64,000 nucleotides of DNA from NCBI RefSeq assembly GCF_900476375.1, contig NZ_UPPP01000068.1, forward strand, positions 23,427-87,426, read 5' to 3'. The notes beneath the pieces were generated by a model that searched no databases, had not been told where the DNA came from, and was given only the letters and a program-made list of their open reading frames with translations. Below, piece after piece: positions 1-7,430 of the stretch (position 1 is its first letter; the number at the start of each line of letters is the position of its first letter). The translations under genes and the position numbers were made by a program. The stretch is from Allolucifera butyrica. GTDB lineage: Bacteria > Bacillota > Negativicutes > Sporomusales > UPPP01.

Positions 1-15
1 GGCGATTTCTTTCAT
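1..15 (-). CDS. 5' end of a leftward gene, function unknown (partial)
   Basis: Only five codons lie in the window, reading MKEIA from an ATG at position 15. A Shine-Dalgarno-like GGGGG lies nine bases upstream of the ATG. A good promoter (positions 201-229) and a hairpin (125-156) lie upstream on the same strand, which supports a real gene. Nothing can be said about function because the body of the gene is outside the window. Confidence 0.4.
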
Positions 16-124
16 GAAAAAATTCCCCCTTTATAGTTAGCGGCATTTTGCAGGCTGATTGAAATTCAACTCATGCATTTATGTAAGTAAGGGCACGAAA
101 AAATCTTTTGGCAAAAACAGAAAA

Positions 125-156
125 CCAAATAAACGTCCTTGCGAACATTTATTTGG
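125..156 (-). terminator. long GNRA-capped hairpin in the leader of the left-edge gene
   Basis: Read on the minus strand, a 14-bp stem (two G-U pairs) starting CCAAATAAA and closing TTTATTTGG is capped by a GCAA tetraloop and followed by a T-rich tract (TTTTCTGTTTTTG). It lies between the predicted transcription start near 194 and the ATG at 15, so it could be a leader attenuator rather than the end of a gene; no leftward gene ends just upstream. Confidence 0.5.
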
Positions 157-200
157 CCTTTGGTTTTTCCAATCAGCACTTCAGTTATTATTATATTTTT

Positions 201-229
201 AATATATACCATTTATACGCCCAAGTCAA
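201..229 (-). promoter_or_regulatory. sigma-A-like promoter for the left-edge gene
   Basis: On the minus strand, a -35 box TTGACT (224-229) and a -10 box TATATT (201-206) are separated by 17 bases. This predicts a leader of about 180 nt containing the hairpin at 125-156. Confidence 0.5.
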
Positions 230-275
230 GTAAGAATAGCAGCAAAATATCATTTACAAGCGTACTCGTTCCATA

Positions 276-304
276 TTTACATTTTTGCCGCCACATTGTA
301 TCAT
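276..304 (+). promoter_or_regulatory. promoter for the bioB pair
   Basis: A -35 box TTTACA (276-281) and a -10 box TATCAT (299-304) are spaced 17 bases apart. The predicted start point (about 311) falls inside the first BirA-like operator, the geometry expected for repression. Confidence 0.5.
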
Positions 305-308
305 TGAG

Positions 309-340
309 TTGTTAACCATTAATTGATTATTGGTTTACCA
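309..340 (+). promoter_or_regulatory. BirA-type biotin operator, site 1
   Basis: TTGTTAACC (309-317), a 14-base spacer, and GGTTTACCA (332-340) match the Firmicute BirA box pattern of two inverted half-sites with a 14-16 base spacer (family knowledge). The right half-site has two differences from the ideal GGTTAACAA. Placed over the transcription start of bioB. Confidence 0.7.
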
Positions 341-342
341 TT

Positions 343-376
343 TTAGTTAACTAGTCGTTTTGTTTTTAGTTAACAA
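343..376 (+). promoter_or_regulatory. BirA-type biotin operator, site 2
   Basis: TTAGTTAAC (343-351), a 16-base spacer and AGTTAACAA (368-376) form a second inverted pair, ending just before the AGGAGG of the first bioB. Two adjacent sites would allow cooperative biotin-dependent repression. Confidence 0.55.
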
Positions 377-390
377 TCAGGAGGACGATA

Positions 391-1374
391 ATGACTGATT
401 TGGAAATTATACGATTAGGGAAAAAAGTACTGCAGGGAGCCTCCATAACCTATGAGGAAGCAATGCGGCTCCAGTCGGTAAAAACGGAAGATATTCCGCT
501 GCTGGCGGCCTACGCCAATAAAATACGGCATACGTACGCCGGAACAACTGTGGAAATGTGCGGTATTATTAATGCCCGCTCTGGTCTTTGCAGCGAAGAT
601 TGCAAGTTTTGCTCCCAGTCCGTATATCATCAGACCCAAGCCCCCGTTTTCCCCCTGCGGCAATCTGACGACCTGATTGCCGAGGCCAAAAAAGTAGCTG
701 CCCACGGAGTGCAGCGGCTCAGTCTTGTAACCAGCGGTAAAGGCATGGAGAACGACCTCGATTTTCCCGGTCTTATCAACAGAATCGCCGTCCTTAAAGA
801 GACGACCGGACTTTCGGTCTGTGCCAATCTGGGAACCCTGCGGCCCGACCAGGCTGCGCTGTTGGCAGCGGCCGGCGTCCGGCGCTACGCCCATAATCTT
901 GAAACCAGCCGGAGTTATTATGCTAAAATCTGTTCCACTCATCCTTACGAAGACCGGTTACATACATTAAAAGCCGCGAAGGCGGCCGGAATGGAATTAT
1001 GCTCCGGCGGCATTATCGGCATGGGAGAAACATGGCAAGACCGGGTGGAACTAGCATTCACCCTGCGCAGTCTGGAGGTTGACTCCGTGCCGGTTAATAT
1101 CCTCAATCCGATAAAGGGTACAGCGCTCGAAGAGATGAACCCAAGAATCCAGCCGCTGGAAATTATAAAAACGCTGGCCCTCTTCCGCTTTATTTTGCCG
1201 GACAAAGTAATCCGGCCTGCCGGCGGCCGGGAGATCAATCTGCGGGATTTGCAGGGAACCGCCATGCTGGCTGGCGCCAACGGATTAATCGTCGGCCATT
1301 ATTTAACTTTCTCCGGCCGGGACACCACCATGGATTATACCATGGTCCGTGATGCGGGACTGGAACCAGTATAA
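391..1374 (+). CDS. bioB: biotin synthase, copy 1 (variant cluster ligand)
   Basis: Radical SAM enzyme inserting sulfur into dethiobiotin, the last step of biotin synthesis. The CxxxCxxC motif for the [4Fe-4S] cluster is in SGLCSEDCKFC (about residues 65-75), followed by the BioB signatures CANLGTL, AHNLETS and CSGGIIGMGET, and the arginine of RPAGGRE. Compared with E. coli BioB, the ligand at the Cys97 position (RFC) is serine (RLSLVTSG), while Cys128, Cys188 and Arg260 equivalents are kept. Extra cysteines are seen in MCGIINARSG and KICSTH. This may be the variant type found in strict anaerobes with a different auxiliary cluster. The ATG follows AGGAGG at good spacing. Twenty-one bases separate it from copy 2; both are probably transcribed together under BirA control. 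Confidence 0.93.
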   Translation: MTDLEIIRLGKKVLQGASITYEEAMRLQSVKTEDIPLLAAYANKIRHTYAGTTVEMCGIINARSGLCSEDCKFCSQSVYHQTQAPVFPLRQSDDLIAEAKKVAAHGVQRLSLVTSGKGMENDLDFPGLINRIAVLKETTGLSVCANLGTLRPDQAALLAAAGVRRYAHNLETSRSYYAKICSTHPYEDRLHTLKAAKAAGMELCSGGIIGMGETWQDRVELAFTLRSLEVDSVPVNILNPIKGTALEEMNPRIQPLEIIKTLALFRFILPDKVIRPAGGREINLRDLQGTAMLAGANGLIVGHYLTFSGRDTTMDYTMVRDAGLEPV

Positions 1375-1395
1375 TTAAACATTAGGAGGAACAAA

Positions 1396-2382
1396 ATGAG
1401 CTATGATTTGATTTTTTCATTAGGAAAAAAAGTGTTGACCGGCGGCCGGCTTACTTTTGACGAAGCCTTGTCGCTCACGCAGGTTGAACCGTCGGATATT
1501 CCGCTTTTGCTGGGTGTCGCCAATAAAATCCGTGAAGAATTTACCGGTGACCAGGTAGACACTTGCGAAATCATTAATGCCCGTTCGGGCGGCTGTTCGG
1601 AAGACTGCAAATTTTGCGCCCAGTCCGCTCATTATGACGTGGCTGTGGAAACCTATCCCCTGCTGGCTGAGGAAACCATCCTCGCCGCCGCCAAAAAAGC
1701 AGCGGTGGACGGTGCGTACCGGTTCTGTATCGTAACCGCAGGCTGCGGCATGAAAAAGGATCCGGATTTTGACCGGATCCTCAGTACTATTCAACGGATC
1801 GGCCGGGAAACCAACCTGAATCGCTGCTGTTCCCTGGGGCTTTTAGAACCGTCTCATGTTCTGGCCCTAAAAGACGCCGGCATTACCCGCTATCATCACA
1901 ATCTGGAAACCAGTCCAACCCTTTTCCCGCAAATTTGCACCACCCATACCTATGAAGACAGGGTAACTACCATTCAAAATGTAAAAGCTGCCGGTTTGCA
2001 GGTGTGTTCCGGCGGCATCATCGGGCTTGGCGAATCATGGCGTCAACGGGTGGAATTAGCCTTTGAGCTCAGACGGCTGGATGTTGACTCCGTACCGATT
2101 AACGTATTAAATCCGATTAAAGGAACAGCCTTTGCCGATAATAAGCGCCTTCATCCTTTAGAGATCCTGCAAACCTTTGCCCTGTTCCGTTTCATTCTGC
2201 CGACAAAAATTATCCGCTATGCCGGAGGAAGGGAACGCAATTTGGGAGAATTGGTTCCCCTCGGTTTCCTGTCCGGGATAAACGGTATGTTGCTTGGCAA
2301 TTATCTTACTACCCAGGGCCGTACTCCGGGTGACGATTTAAATACGGTGAAAGAATTAGGGCTAAAACCGTTAATGCCTTAA
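1396..2382 (+). CDS. bioB: biotin synthase, copy 2
   Basis: Second BioB paralogue, clearly homologous to the upstream copy along its whole 328 residues. It has the CxxxCxxC motif (CSEDCKFCAQS), and unlike copy 1 it keeps the Cys97-equivalent (RFCIVTAG) as well as Cys in NRCCSLG, CSGGIIGLGES and the Arg of RYAGGRE. So the full classical set of auxiliary-cluster ligands is present. Preceded by AGGAGGAAC. The last codon overlaps the end of convergent hydE by four bases. The duplication may give one enzyme for each cluster type, or one copy may act on another substrate; no other bio genes are in the window. Confidence 0.9.
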   Translation: MSYDLIFSLGKKVLTGGRLTFDEALSLTQVEPSDIPLLLGVANKIREEFTGDQVDTCEIINARSGGCSEDCKFCAQSAHYDVAVETYPLLAEETILAAAKKAAVDGAYRFCIVTAGCGMKKDPDFDRILSTIQRIGRETNLNRCCSLGLLEPSHVLALKDAGITRYHHNLETSPTLFPQICTTHTYEDRVTTIQNVKAAGLQVCSGGIIGLGESWRQRVELAFELRRLDVDSVPINVLNPIKGTAFADNKRLHPLEILQTFALFRFILPTKIIRYAGGRERNLGELVPLGFLSGINGMLLGNYLTTQGRTPGDDLNTVKELGLKPLMP

Positions 2383-3401
2383 TTGTGTCTAAATCCGTAA
2401 CTGCCGGATACTTTCCGGCCAATCGCCTGAATTTTGCCGGTAATACAGGCCCGGCAGTGTCCCGGTGTGTCGTTTATACAGATCTTCCCCGGATAAAGAG
2501 CATAGAGCCGGCGGTATTCCCCTTCCGTAACATTCGGCATTACTACATTCGCTCCGCTCTGCAGCGCAATCATTCTGCCGTTCGGATGCAGACTCTCCAT
2601 GGCTGTTGTTGCCGGTATATTGATATCCGGCAGCAATAGTCTGGTAATGGCCATAACTTTTAAGCTAAGCTCAAAAGCACCTCCCCGAGCCTCTCCCAGC
2701 GGCGTATCCTGGTTGGGAATAAAGGGACCGATGCCGATCATGTCGGCATCAATTTGTTTAAAAAACAAAATGTCTTCGGCCAGGGACTCTACGGTCTGAC
2801 CGGGTAATCCCACCATGCAGCCGGTACCGACTTCATAGCCTAAGCTTTTTAAATCTTGCAGGCATCGGATACGGTTGGCAAAACTCATACCCGGATCCAG
2901 GCGGTGATACAGCTGTTCATCCGTCGTTTCAATCCGCAGCAGATAACGGTCTGCACCGGCCTCCTTATAAGCCCGGTATTCCGCCTGGTTTTTTTCGCCG
3001 GCGCTGATGGTAATCGCTACATCCAGTTCCTTAATTTTGCGGATGATATAACACATTCTGTCAACCGTATAGTAATCATCTTCCCCCGATTGCAAAACGA
3101 CTGTTTTATAGCCGTAATCTTTGGCTTTACGGGCCAGCTCAATAATCTCGTCCGGCTCCAGACGATAGCGTTCGATGTTTTGATTGTCCCGACGCAGGCC
3201 GCAATACAGGCAATTTTGTTTGCACCGGTTGGAAAACTCGATTAATCCCCGCAGGTGTACTTCATCCCCTTTGTAGTGTTTGCGTACCCTGTCGGCTGCG
3301 GCCAAAAGCTCCGGCATAAAGTCGGTGTCCCTAAGCAGCCGGACAATTTCTTCCCTGGCCAGTTCGTGTGTCGCTGCCGCTTTATTAATTATATCCAACA
3401 T
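2379..3401 (-). CDS. hydE: [FeFe]-hydrogenase H-cluster maturase HydE
   Basis: Radical SAM protein of the HydE family, needed with HydF and HydG to build the diiron subcluster of [FeFe]-hydrogenase. The motif CKQNCLYCGLRRDN (about residues 60-73) is the CxxxCxxC site with the typical CGLR extension; later GEKNQAEY, LLRIETT, GTGCMVGLPGQT and GIGPFIPNQDTPL follow HydE/BioB-like barrels. At 340 residues it has the usual length. ATG 3401 is preceded by GAGGAGCG. It stands alone here; hydF, hydG and hydrogenase genes are not in the window. Confidence 0.9.
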   Translation of the reverse strand: MLDIINKAAATHELAREEIVRLLRDTDFMPELLAAADRVRKHYKGDEVHLRGLIEFSNRCKQNCLYCGLRRDNQNIERYRLEPDEIIELARKAKDYGYKTVVLQSGEDDYYTVDRMCYIIRKIKELDVAITISAGEKNQAEYRAYKEAGADRYLLRIETTDEQLYHRLDPGMSFANRIRCLQDLKSLGYEVGTGCMVGLPGQTVESLAEDILFFKQIDADMIGIGPFIPNQDTPLGEARGGAFELSLKVMAITRLLLPDINIPATTAMESLHPNGRMIALQSGANVVMPNVTEGEYRRLYALYPGKICINDTPGHCRACITGKIQAIGRKVSGSYGFRHN

Positions 3402-3465
3402 ATAAAATCGCTCCTCATAAACAGTAACTTCTGCTACTGCCCCTTCTTAAAAAGTTTTCAATTCT

Positions 3466-3495
3466 ATTATAGAATATAAGCCCGACTTCTGTCTA
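3466..3495 (-). promoter_or_regulatory. promoter for hydE
   Basis: Minus-strand -35 TAGACA (3490-3495) and -10 TATAAT (3466-3471) with an 18-base spacer, about 65 bases upstream of the hydE start. Confidence 0.5.
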
Positions 3496-3520
3496 AACTA
3501 GTTTTAAAGGAGGTCGGTTT

Positions 3521-3904
3521 ATGGCAAACGAGCATACGATTATTGCGCATTTTCCATCCAGTACCAAGGCGGCTGCAGCCAAACAGGCACTGGCTGCAGC
3601 CGGACTGACGGATGCCCAGGTTCGCCGGAACAGCCGCTTCGGTGTCACTCAGGACGAGAATCAGGATGACCCGGTTGCTCAGGCTGAGACCCTAACCGGC
3701 TTAACCCTCTTTTCCGCCAATAATCCAAACGACGCCAATGCCAGCACCCGCGTTTTGATGGGCGCCGACCCGTCGGTCAGCGGTTTCAGTATGGAAGGCT
3801 ACGGCTTGGCCGGCGGTCGTGCTTTTACCCTGGTGACTTTTGTCCCGGAAGAACGTATGGACGAAGCAGTTACTATTTTAAAGCAAAATGGCGGCGAGGT
3901 TTAA
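3521..3904 (+). CDS. small protein of unknown function
   Basis: 127 residues, preceded by an excellent AAAGGAGG at seven to eight bases. No signal peptide or membrane segment. It begins with an ACT/ferredoxin-like pattern (HTIIAHFPSSTKAAAAKQAL, a beta strand then an Ala-rich helix), has a Gly/Ser-rich middle, and ends with a strand-helix pair (FTLVTFVPEERMDEAVTILKQNG). That layout resembles small stress proteins of the 17M type, but I do not recognise a specific family. Followed by its own strong terminator, so it is monocistronic and probably well expressed. Confidence 0.75.
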   Translation: MANEHTIIAHFPSSTKAAAAKQALAAAGLTDAQVRRNSRFGVTQDENQDDPVAQAETLTGLTLFSANNPNDANASTRVLMGADPSVSGFSMEGYGLAGGRAFTLVTFVPEERMDEAVTILKQNGGEV

Positions 3905-3918
3905 AAATAAGCCGAAGA

Positions 3919-3946
3919 AAGAAAAACCGCTAATGCGGTTTTTCTT
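3919..3946 (+). terminator. intrinsic terminator after the 3521-3904 gene
   Basis: Perfect 12-bp inverted repeat AAGAAAAACCGC/GCGGTTTTTCTT with loop TAAT, with T-rich right arm. Nearly identical to the terminator at 4121-4146. Confidence 0.8.
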
Positions 3947-4120
3947 ATTATATATAGGTTCTACATAGATAGATAGCCATTACGGCAAAAGAATCGCCTT
4001 ATCAACGCTCCGCCGTTATCACTTAACCTCCGCTTATGACAAGACGATCCTTCTGCCTGGATTGGCGCCAAAATGATTTCCAGATGGTTTCCTTGCGCCT
4101 TGAGCCCTGCGCTATGAACC

Positions 4121-4146
4121 GAAAAACCGCGTTAGCGGTTTTTCTT
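4121..4146 (-). terminator. intrinsic terminator overlapping the tcdA stop codon
   Basis: AAAAACCGC/GCGGTTTTT stem with loop GTTA. The tcdA stop codon (4132-4134) lies in the loop, so the last codons of the gene form half of the hairpin. Confidence 0.75.
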
Positions 4147-4899
4147 ATCACCTATTATATCTTTGACCACTTCGCCGGCAAGGATCAATCCGGCAACGGA
4201 AGGGACAAAAGCAATACTGCCGGGAATTTGATGACGGACGGTGCATTTCCGGGTAGTTCCCGGCGGACAGATACACCCCTGATTGCAGTTGGAATGCTCC
4301 GTTTGTACCGGCCGGAGCGGTTCTTCCCGGGAATAAACCACCTTCAGAGAAGTAACGCCTCTTTTTCTCAGCTCCTGTCGCATCACTTTCGCCAGCGGAC
4401 ATATGGAAGTGCTAAAAATGTCGGCTACTTCCAACTGGGTTGGATCGAGTTTATTTCCCGCGCCCATGCAGCTAATAACAGGAATGCCTTTTTCTTTGGC
4501 CCGCATAATAAGGTCGATTTTACCGGTTACAGTATCGATGGCATCAATAATATAATCATAATCGTCATGAATTAACTCGTCTGCCGTACCGGGCATATAA
4601 AAGCGCTGAAATACGGTAACTTCCGCCTCCGGATTGATTTCCAGGATGCGGTCGCGCATAACCTCAACTTTTGGTTTTCCTACGGTTTTGGTAGTGGCAT
4701 GCAGTTGCCTGTTAATATTGGTAAGACAAATACAATCATCATCAACCAGCACCAGTTTTCCCACTCCGGACCGGACCAGCCCTTCCACAGCAAACGTACC
4801 TACGCCGCCAATTCCAAAAACGGCGACTTTACTTTTGGCCAGCTTGTCCAGCGCCGCTGCGCCGATTAAGAGTTCGGTTCTGGAAAATTTATGTAACAT
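4132..4899 (-). CDS. tcdA: tRNA threonylcarbamoyladenosine dehydratase
   Basis: ThiF/HesA/E1-like enzyme that uses ATP to cyclise t6A37 of tRNA to ct6A. Nucleotide-binding GIGGVGTFAVEGLVRSG at about residues 29-45, LVDDDCICLTNINRQ with the metal/adenylation residues, then DAIDTVTGK, and a C-terminal cysteine region with CNQGCICPPG. The 255-residue length fits TcdA (YgdL) rather than ThiF or MoeB, and no sulfur-carrier gene is nearby. ATG 4899 has AAAGGGTG upstream. Appears monocistronic, flanked by terminators. Confidence 0.88.
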   Translation of the reverse strand: MLHKFSRTELLIGAAALDKLAKSKVAVFGIGGVGTFAVEGLVRSGVGKLVLVDDDCICLTNINRQLHATTKTVGKPKVEVMRDRILEINPEAEVTVFQRFYMPGTADELIHDDYDYIIDAIDTVTGKIDLIMRAKEKGIPVISCMGAGNKLDPTQLEVADIFSTSICPLAKVMRQELRKRGVTSLKVVYSREEPLRPVQTEHSNCNQGCICPPGTTRKCTVRHQIPGSIAFVPSVAGLILAGEVVKDIIGDKKNR

Positions 4900-4950
4900 A
4901 ATTTCACCCTTTAATTATTATCATTATTGCCAGCTAACTTAGCGTATCAA

Positions 4951-4981
4951 AAAATAGCAATGCCGTCAACATTGCTATTTT
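4951..4981 (-). terminator. terminator after the 5020-5718 deacetylase
   Basis: Perfect 12-bp stem AAAATAGCAATG/CATTGCTATTTT with a 7-base loop; on the minus strand it is followed by further T residues. Marks the end of the cell-wall gene cluster. Confidence 0.75.
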
Positions 4982-5019
4982 CTCCTGTAAAATAGGAAAA
5001 ATTTATTAAAATGTGGGTT

Positions 5020-5718
5020 TTACGGGCGCATTTCATAATAACGCAACAGGCCGCTTACCGTTACAAATTCATACCCCTTTTCCCGCAGCCGGTCAATAAG
5101 AATTTCAACCGCCGCTGCGGTGGATTTGGCACATTTTCCTTCATGCAGCAAAATAATTCCGCCCGGCGCCGCCTCCTTGACCACGGTATTAACAATTTGC
5201 TCAACCCCTCTTCCTTCCCAGTCCCGGGGATCGATTGACCAAAGCACGGTTGTATAGCCCCGTTTGGCCAGTTCACTTACCATGCGGTCATTATAGCCCC
5301 CTCCGGGCGGACGGAAAAGCGTTGGTTTCGGCGCAATCCGGGAAATCGCATTTTCCGCCTTCACGATTTCCTGCTCAAATTCATTTTTACTCAACCGGTT
5401 TATAAACCGGTGTGTATAGCTATGACTGGCGACCTCATGTCCATTCGCCACAATTTCCGCCAGCAGTTGCGGGTATCGCTCGGCGTTGCTGCCAAGAACA
5501 AAAAAGGTTCCCCGGACATGTTTCTCCTTGAGTACAGTCAATAGATTTTCCGTTGTTCCCGGATAGGGACCGTCATCAAAGGTAAGGGCCAATACCTTAT
5601 GGGTCGTCGGTACTTTCTTGACTATTTTATCGCCGTAATCCACAGCATACGTTCCGGCTGCGACTGAAACAACGGCACACACCAATAATCCCCAAAAATA
5701 TTTTCTTCCTACTTTCAT
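5020..5718 (-). CDS. membrane-anchored polysaccharide deacetylase (NodB family)
   Basis: Predicted extracytoplasmic carbohydrate deacetylase acting on peptidoglycan or another amino-sugar polymer. An N-terminal membrane anchor (about residues 7-26, FWGLLVCAVVSVAAGTYAV) is followed by a full NodB domain: TFDDGP, HSYTH (zinc histidines), RPPGGGYN, WSIDPRDW and LLHEG. All catalytic motifs are intact, so it should be active, similar to PdaA/PdaB-type enzymes. It is the last gene of a three-gene leftward cluster with the L,D-transpeptidase (29-base gap) and the degenerate NodB protein. Confidence 0.85.
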   Translation of the reverse strand: MKVGRKYFWGLLVCAVVSVAAGTYAVDYGDKIVKKVPTTHKVLALTFDDGPYPGTTENLLTVLKEKHVRGTFFVLGSNAERYPQLLAEIVANGHEVASHSYTHRFINRLSKNEFEQEIVKAENAISRIAPKPTLFRPPGGGYNDRMVSELAKRGYTTVLWSIDPRDWEGRGVEQIVNTVVKEAAPGGIILLHEGKCAKSTAAAVEILIDRLREKGYEFVTVSGLLRYYEMRP

Positions 5719-5747
5719 TGGACCCGCTCCTCCGGCTGTTCAAGAAT

Positions 5748-6467
5748 CTATATGCCCAAAAGATCAAGGACCCGTCGATTGGCAATGCCGTCCGGTTCGA
5801 TTCCTTTATCCAACTGGTAGGCCCGTAAGGCGGCATCCGTTGTTTTACCGAAGATTCCGTCGGCAACGGTGGTCAAATAACCCAATTCCTTTAATTTAAG
5901 CTGCAGCGCAACAACATCAGTACCACTTGCTTGATACTTCAAGGTCCGTAGTACTTTCGTCTTTTTCCCTTCAATCCGGACGCTCGTTCCGACCGGAATC
6001 CATTCAAACAGTTCTTCCACATCTTTATTCCGCATCCGGATACAGCCATGGCTGGCATACCGCCCGATTGACCAGGGATTATTCGTGCCATGGATGCCAT
6101 AAATTCCCCAAGGTACATTCAGCCCCATCCAGCGGGTACCAAAGCCGGAACCCCAATTATAGTCTTTCCAGACAACTTTCCATTCTCCAATTGGTGTTGG
6201 TGTATTGCTTTTTCCCACGGCAATTTTATAAACTTTGTATAAATTATTATCGTTATAAACTTCCAAAGTACGGGCCGGAATTTTAATTATAATGTGAACT
6301 TTGCCGGTCGGAGCCGTAGTCGGCTGATTAGGAGCCGCTGCCAATTCCTGTTCATCTAAATATTCCCACCCCCAAATCCCGGCAATAATACTGGCAAATA
6401 ACAGAATCGTTATGCCATAATACAGATTGCGGCGGTTGCAGATAAAAGTCCTGAGTCCAGACACCAT
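5748..6467 (-). CDS. L,D-transpeptidase with C-terminal peptidoglycan-binding domain
   Basis: YkuD-family enzyme that cross-links or modifies peptidoglycan. Membrane anchor near the N terminus (YYGITILLFASIIAGIWGW), YkuD domain with HGTNNPWSIGRYASHGCIRM carrying the catalytic His and Cys (middle of the protein), then a PG_binding_1 domain (VVALQLKLKELGYLTTVADG...). The ATG at 6467 is preferred because GGAGGAGGGG lies just upstream of it; an ATG at 6482 is upstream of that ribosome site and less likely. 239 residues. Sits between two NodB-type genes, so a wall-remodelling role is likely, perhaps in sporulation. Confidence 0.87.
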   Translation of the reverse strand: MVSGLRTFICNRRNLYYGITILLFASIIAGIWGWEYLDEQELAAAPNQPTTAPTGKVHIIIKIPARTLEVYNDNNLYKVYKIAVGKSNTPTPIGEWKVVWKDYNWGSGFGTRWMGLNVPWGIYGIHGTNNPWSIGRYASHGCIRMRNKDVEELFEWIPVGTSVRIEGKKTKVLRTLKYQASGTDVVALQLKLKELGYLTTVADGIFGKTTDAALRAYQLDKGIEPDGIANRRVLDLLGI

Positions 6468-6495
6468 TCCCCCCTCCTCCATTCAATCTTTCCGG

Positions 6496-7143
6496 TTAAT
6501 AACGCACAACCCCTTTTTGGCTATGCTGCTGTAAAAGCTGCCCCACCGTCACCGTTTGATACCCTGCATCGCCTATCAATTTAAGGATAGCGGGCAAAGC
6601 CTGGACCGTTCCGGCAATCCGGTCGGAACAATGCAGCAGGATAATGGAACCCGGCTTGATATGCCCGGCGATTTGTTCAACAATCCTGTCTGCCGAAGTG
6701 ATCGTGGTATCCTTGGAATCAATATTCCAAATAATTGCCGTAAACCCAAGTTTATTAACTGCCTCCAGGGAATCACGGTTAAAGTGCCCTAATGGGAATC
6801 GTACCAGCGAAGACTTTAGCCCCGTCATCTTTTCGAAAACTGTATTGCAACTACGGATCTCCCCTTCTATTTGGGCCGCAGTTAGCCGGCGATAATCCTG
6901 CTGCGAGTATCCCTGATTCCCGATTTCATGACCTTCGGCCATCATACGGTGAACCAGTTCGGGATTGTCGCGGACGCTGTTGCCGTTCATAAAAAAAGTC
7001 GCTTTTGCATTGCCTTCTTTTAATATAGCCAAAATCTGCGGTGCCGCGCCTTCTCCCTGGTCATAATCAAACGTTAACGCTACGACCCGGTCGTCGGTTA
7101 AGGTTCCGGCGATCGCCACGGGCTGCTCCTTCCATATTGGCAA
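6496..7143 (-). CDS. degenerate NodB-family protein, possibly frameshifted at the start
   Basis: Polysaccharide-deacetylase fold, but the metal-site motifs are lost: TFDDGP is TFDYDQ, and the HxxxH motif (usually NHTYSH) is NQGYSQ, both histidines being glutamine. RFPLGHF, WNIDSKD and LLHCSD remain. It is therefore likely a non-catalytic pseudoenzyme. The only usable start in frame is TTG 7143, which removes a hydrophobic stretch encoded upstream in the same frame (FLYGALGIFTILTLYSYG). An ATG at 7243 with GGGAGGG in front is one base out of frame with that stretch and stops after seven codons. A one-base insertion, an unusual start or an assembly error could explain this. Confidence 0.65.
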   Translation of the reverse strand: MPIWKEQPVAIAGTLTDDRVVALTFDYDQGEGAAPQILAILKEGNAKATFFMNGNSVRDNPELVHRMMAEGHEIGNQGYSQQDYRRLTAAQIEGEIRSCNTVFEKMTGLKSSLVRFPLGHFNRDSLEAVNKLGFTAIIWNIDSKDTTITSADRIVEQIAGHIKPGSIILLHCSDRIAGTVQALPAILKLIGDAGYQTVTVGQLLQQHSQKGVVRY

Positions 7144-7256
7144 ACCATAGGAGTAGAGGGTAAGTATAGTAAAAATCCCCAGGGCGCCATATAAAAATCC
7201 GGATGATAAAAACGGTCTGTTAATCCTTACGATCGTAGCGCATCCCTCCCATCCCT

Positions 7257-7426
7257 GAGCCTGCTTAAAAAGATGCAGATACTAGGGCATTTGAACGAAG
7301 GCGTACTCAGTCGTACGTTGAGTGAGAACGCGCAGCCGCAACAACGTAGTGTTCCACATTTCGCAATTATTGTCGGGTGGCAGAGGACTGCGAAAAGTGG
7401 GATTGGTGCGCTTTTTAAGCAGGCTC
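7257..7426. repeat. 170-bp element bounded by 16-bp inverted repeats
   Basis: GAGCCTGCTTAAAAAG (7257-7272) and its exact reverse complement CTTTTTAAGCAGGCTC (7411-7426) bound about 138 bases of non-coding sequence containing CGTAC-TCAGT-CGTACG-type short repeats. No coding capacity and no obvious target-site duplication. Ends match the single copies at 17524-17538 and 38342-38357, so this may be a non-autonomous mobile element or a structured repeat. It fills most of the gap between the WG-repeat gene and the degenerate NodB gene. Confidence 0.7.
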
Positions 7427-7430
7427 GTCG

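Noticed and set aside
4036..4575. Long plus-strand open frame across tcdA
   Set aside because: Antisense to a clear ThiF-family gene, no ribosome site, no recognisable protein.
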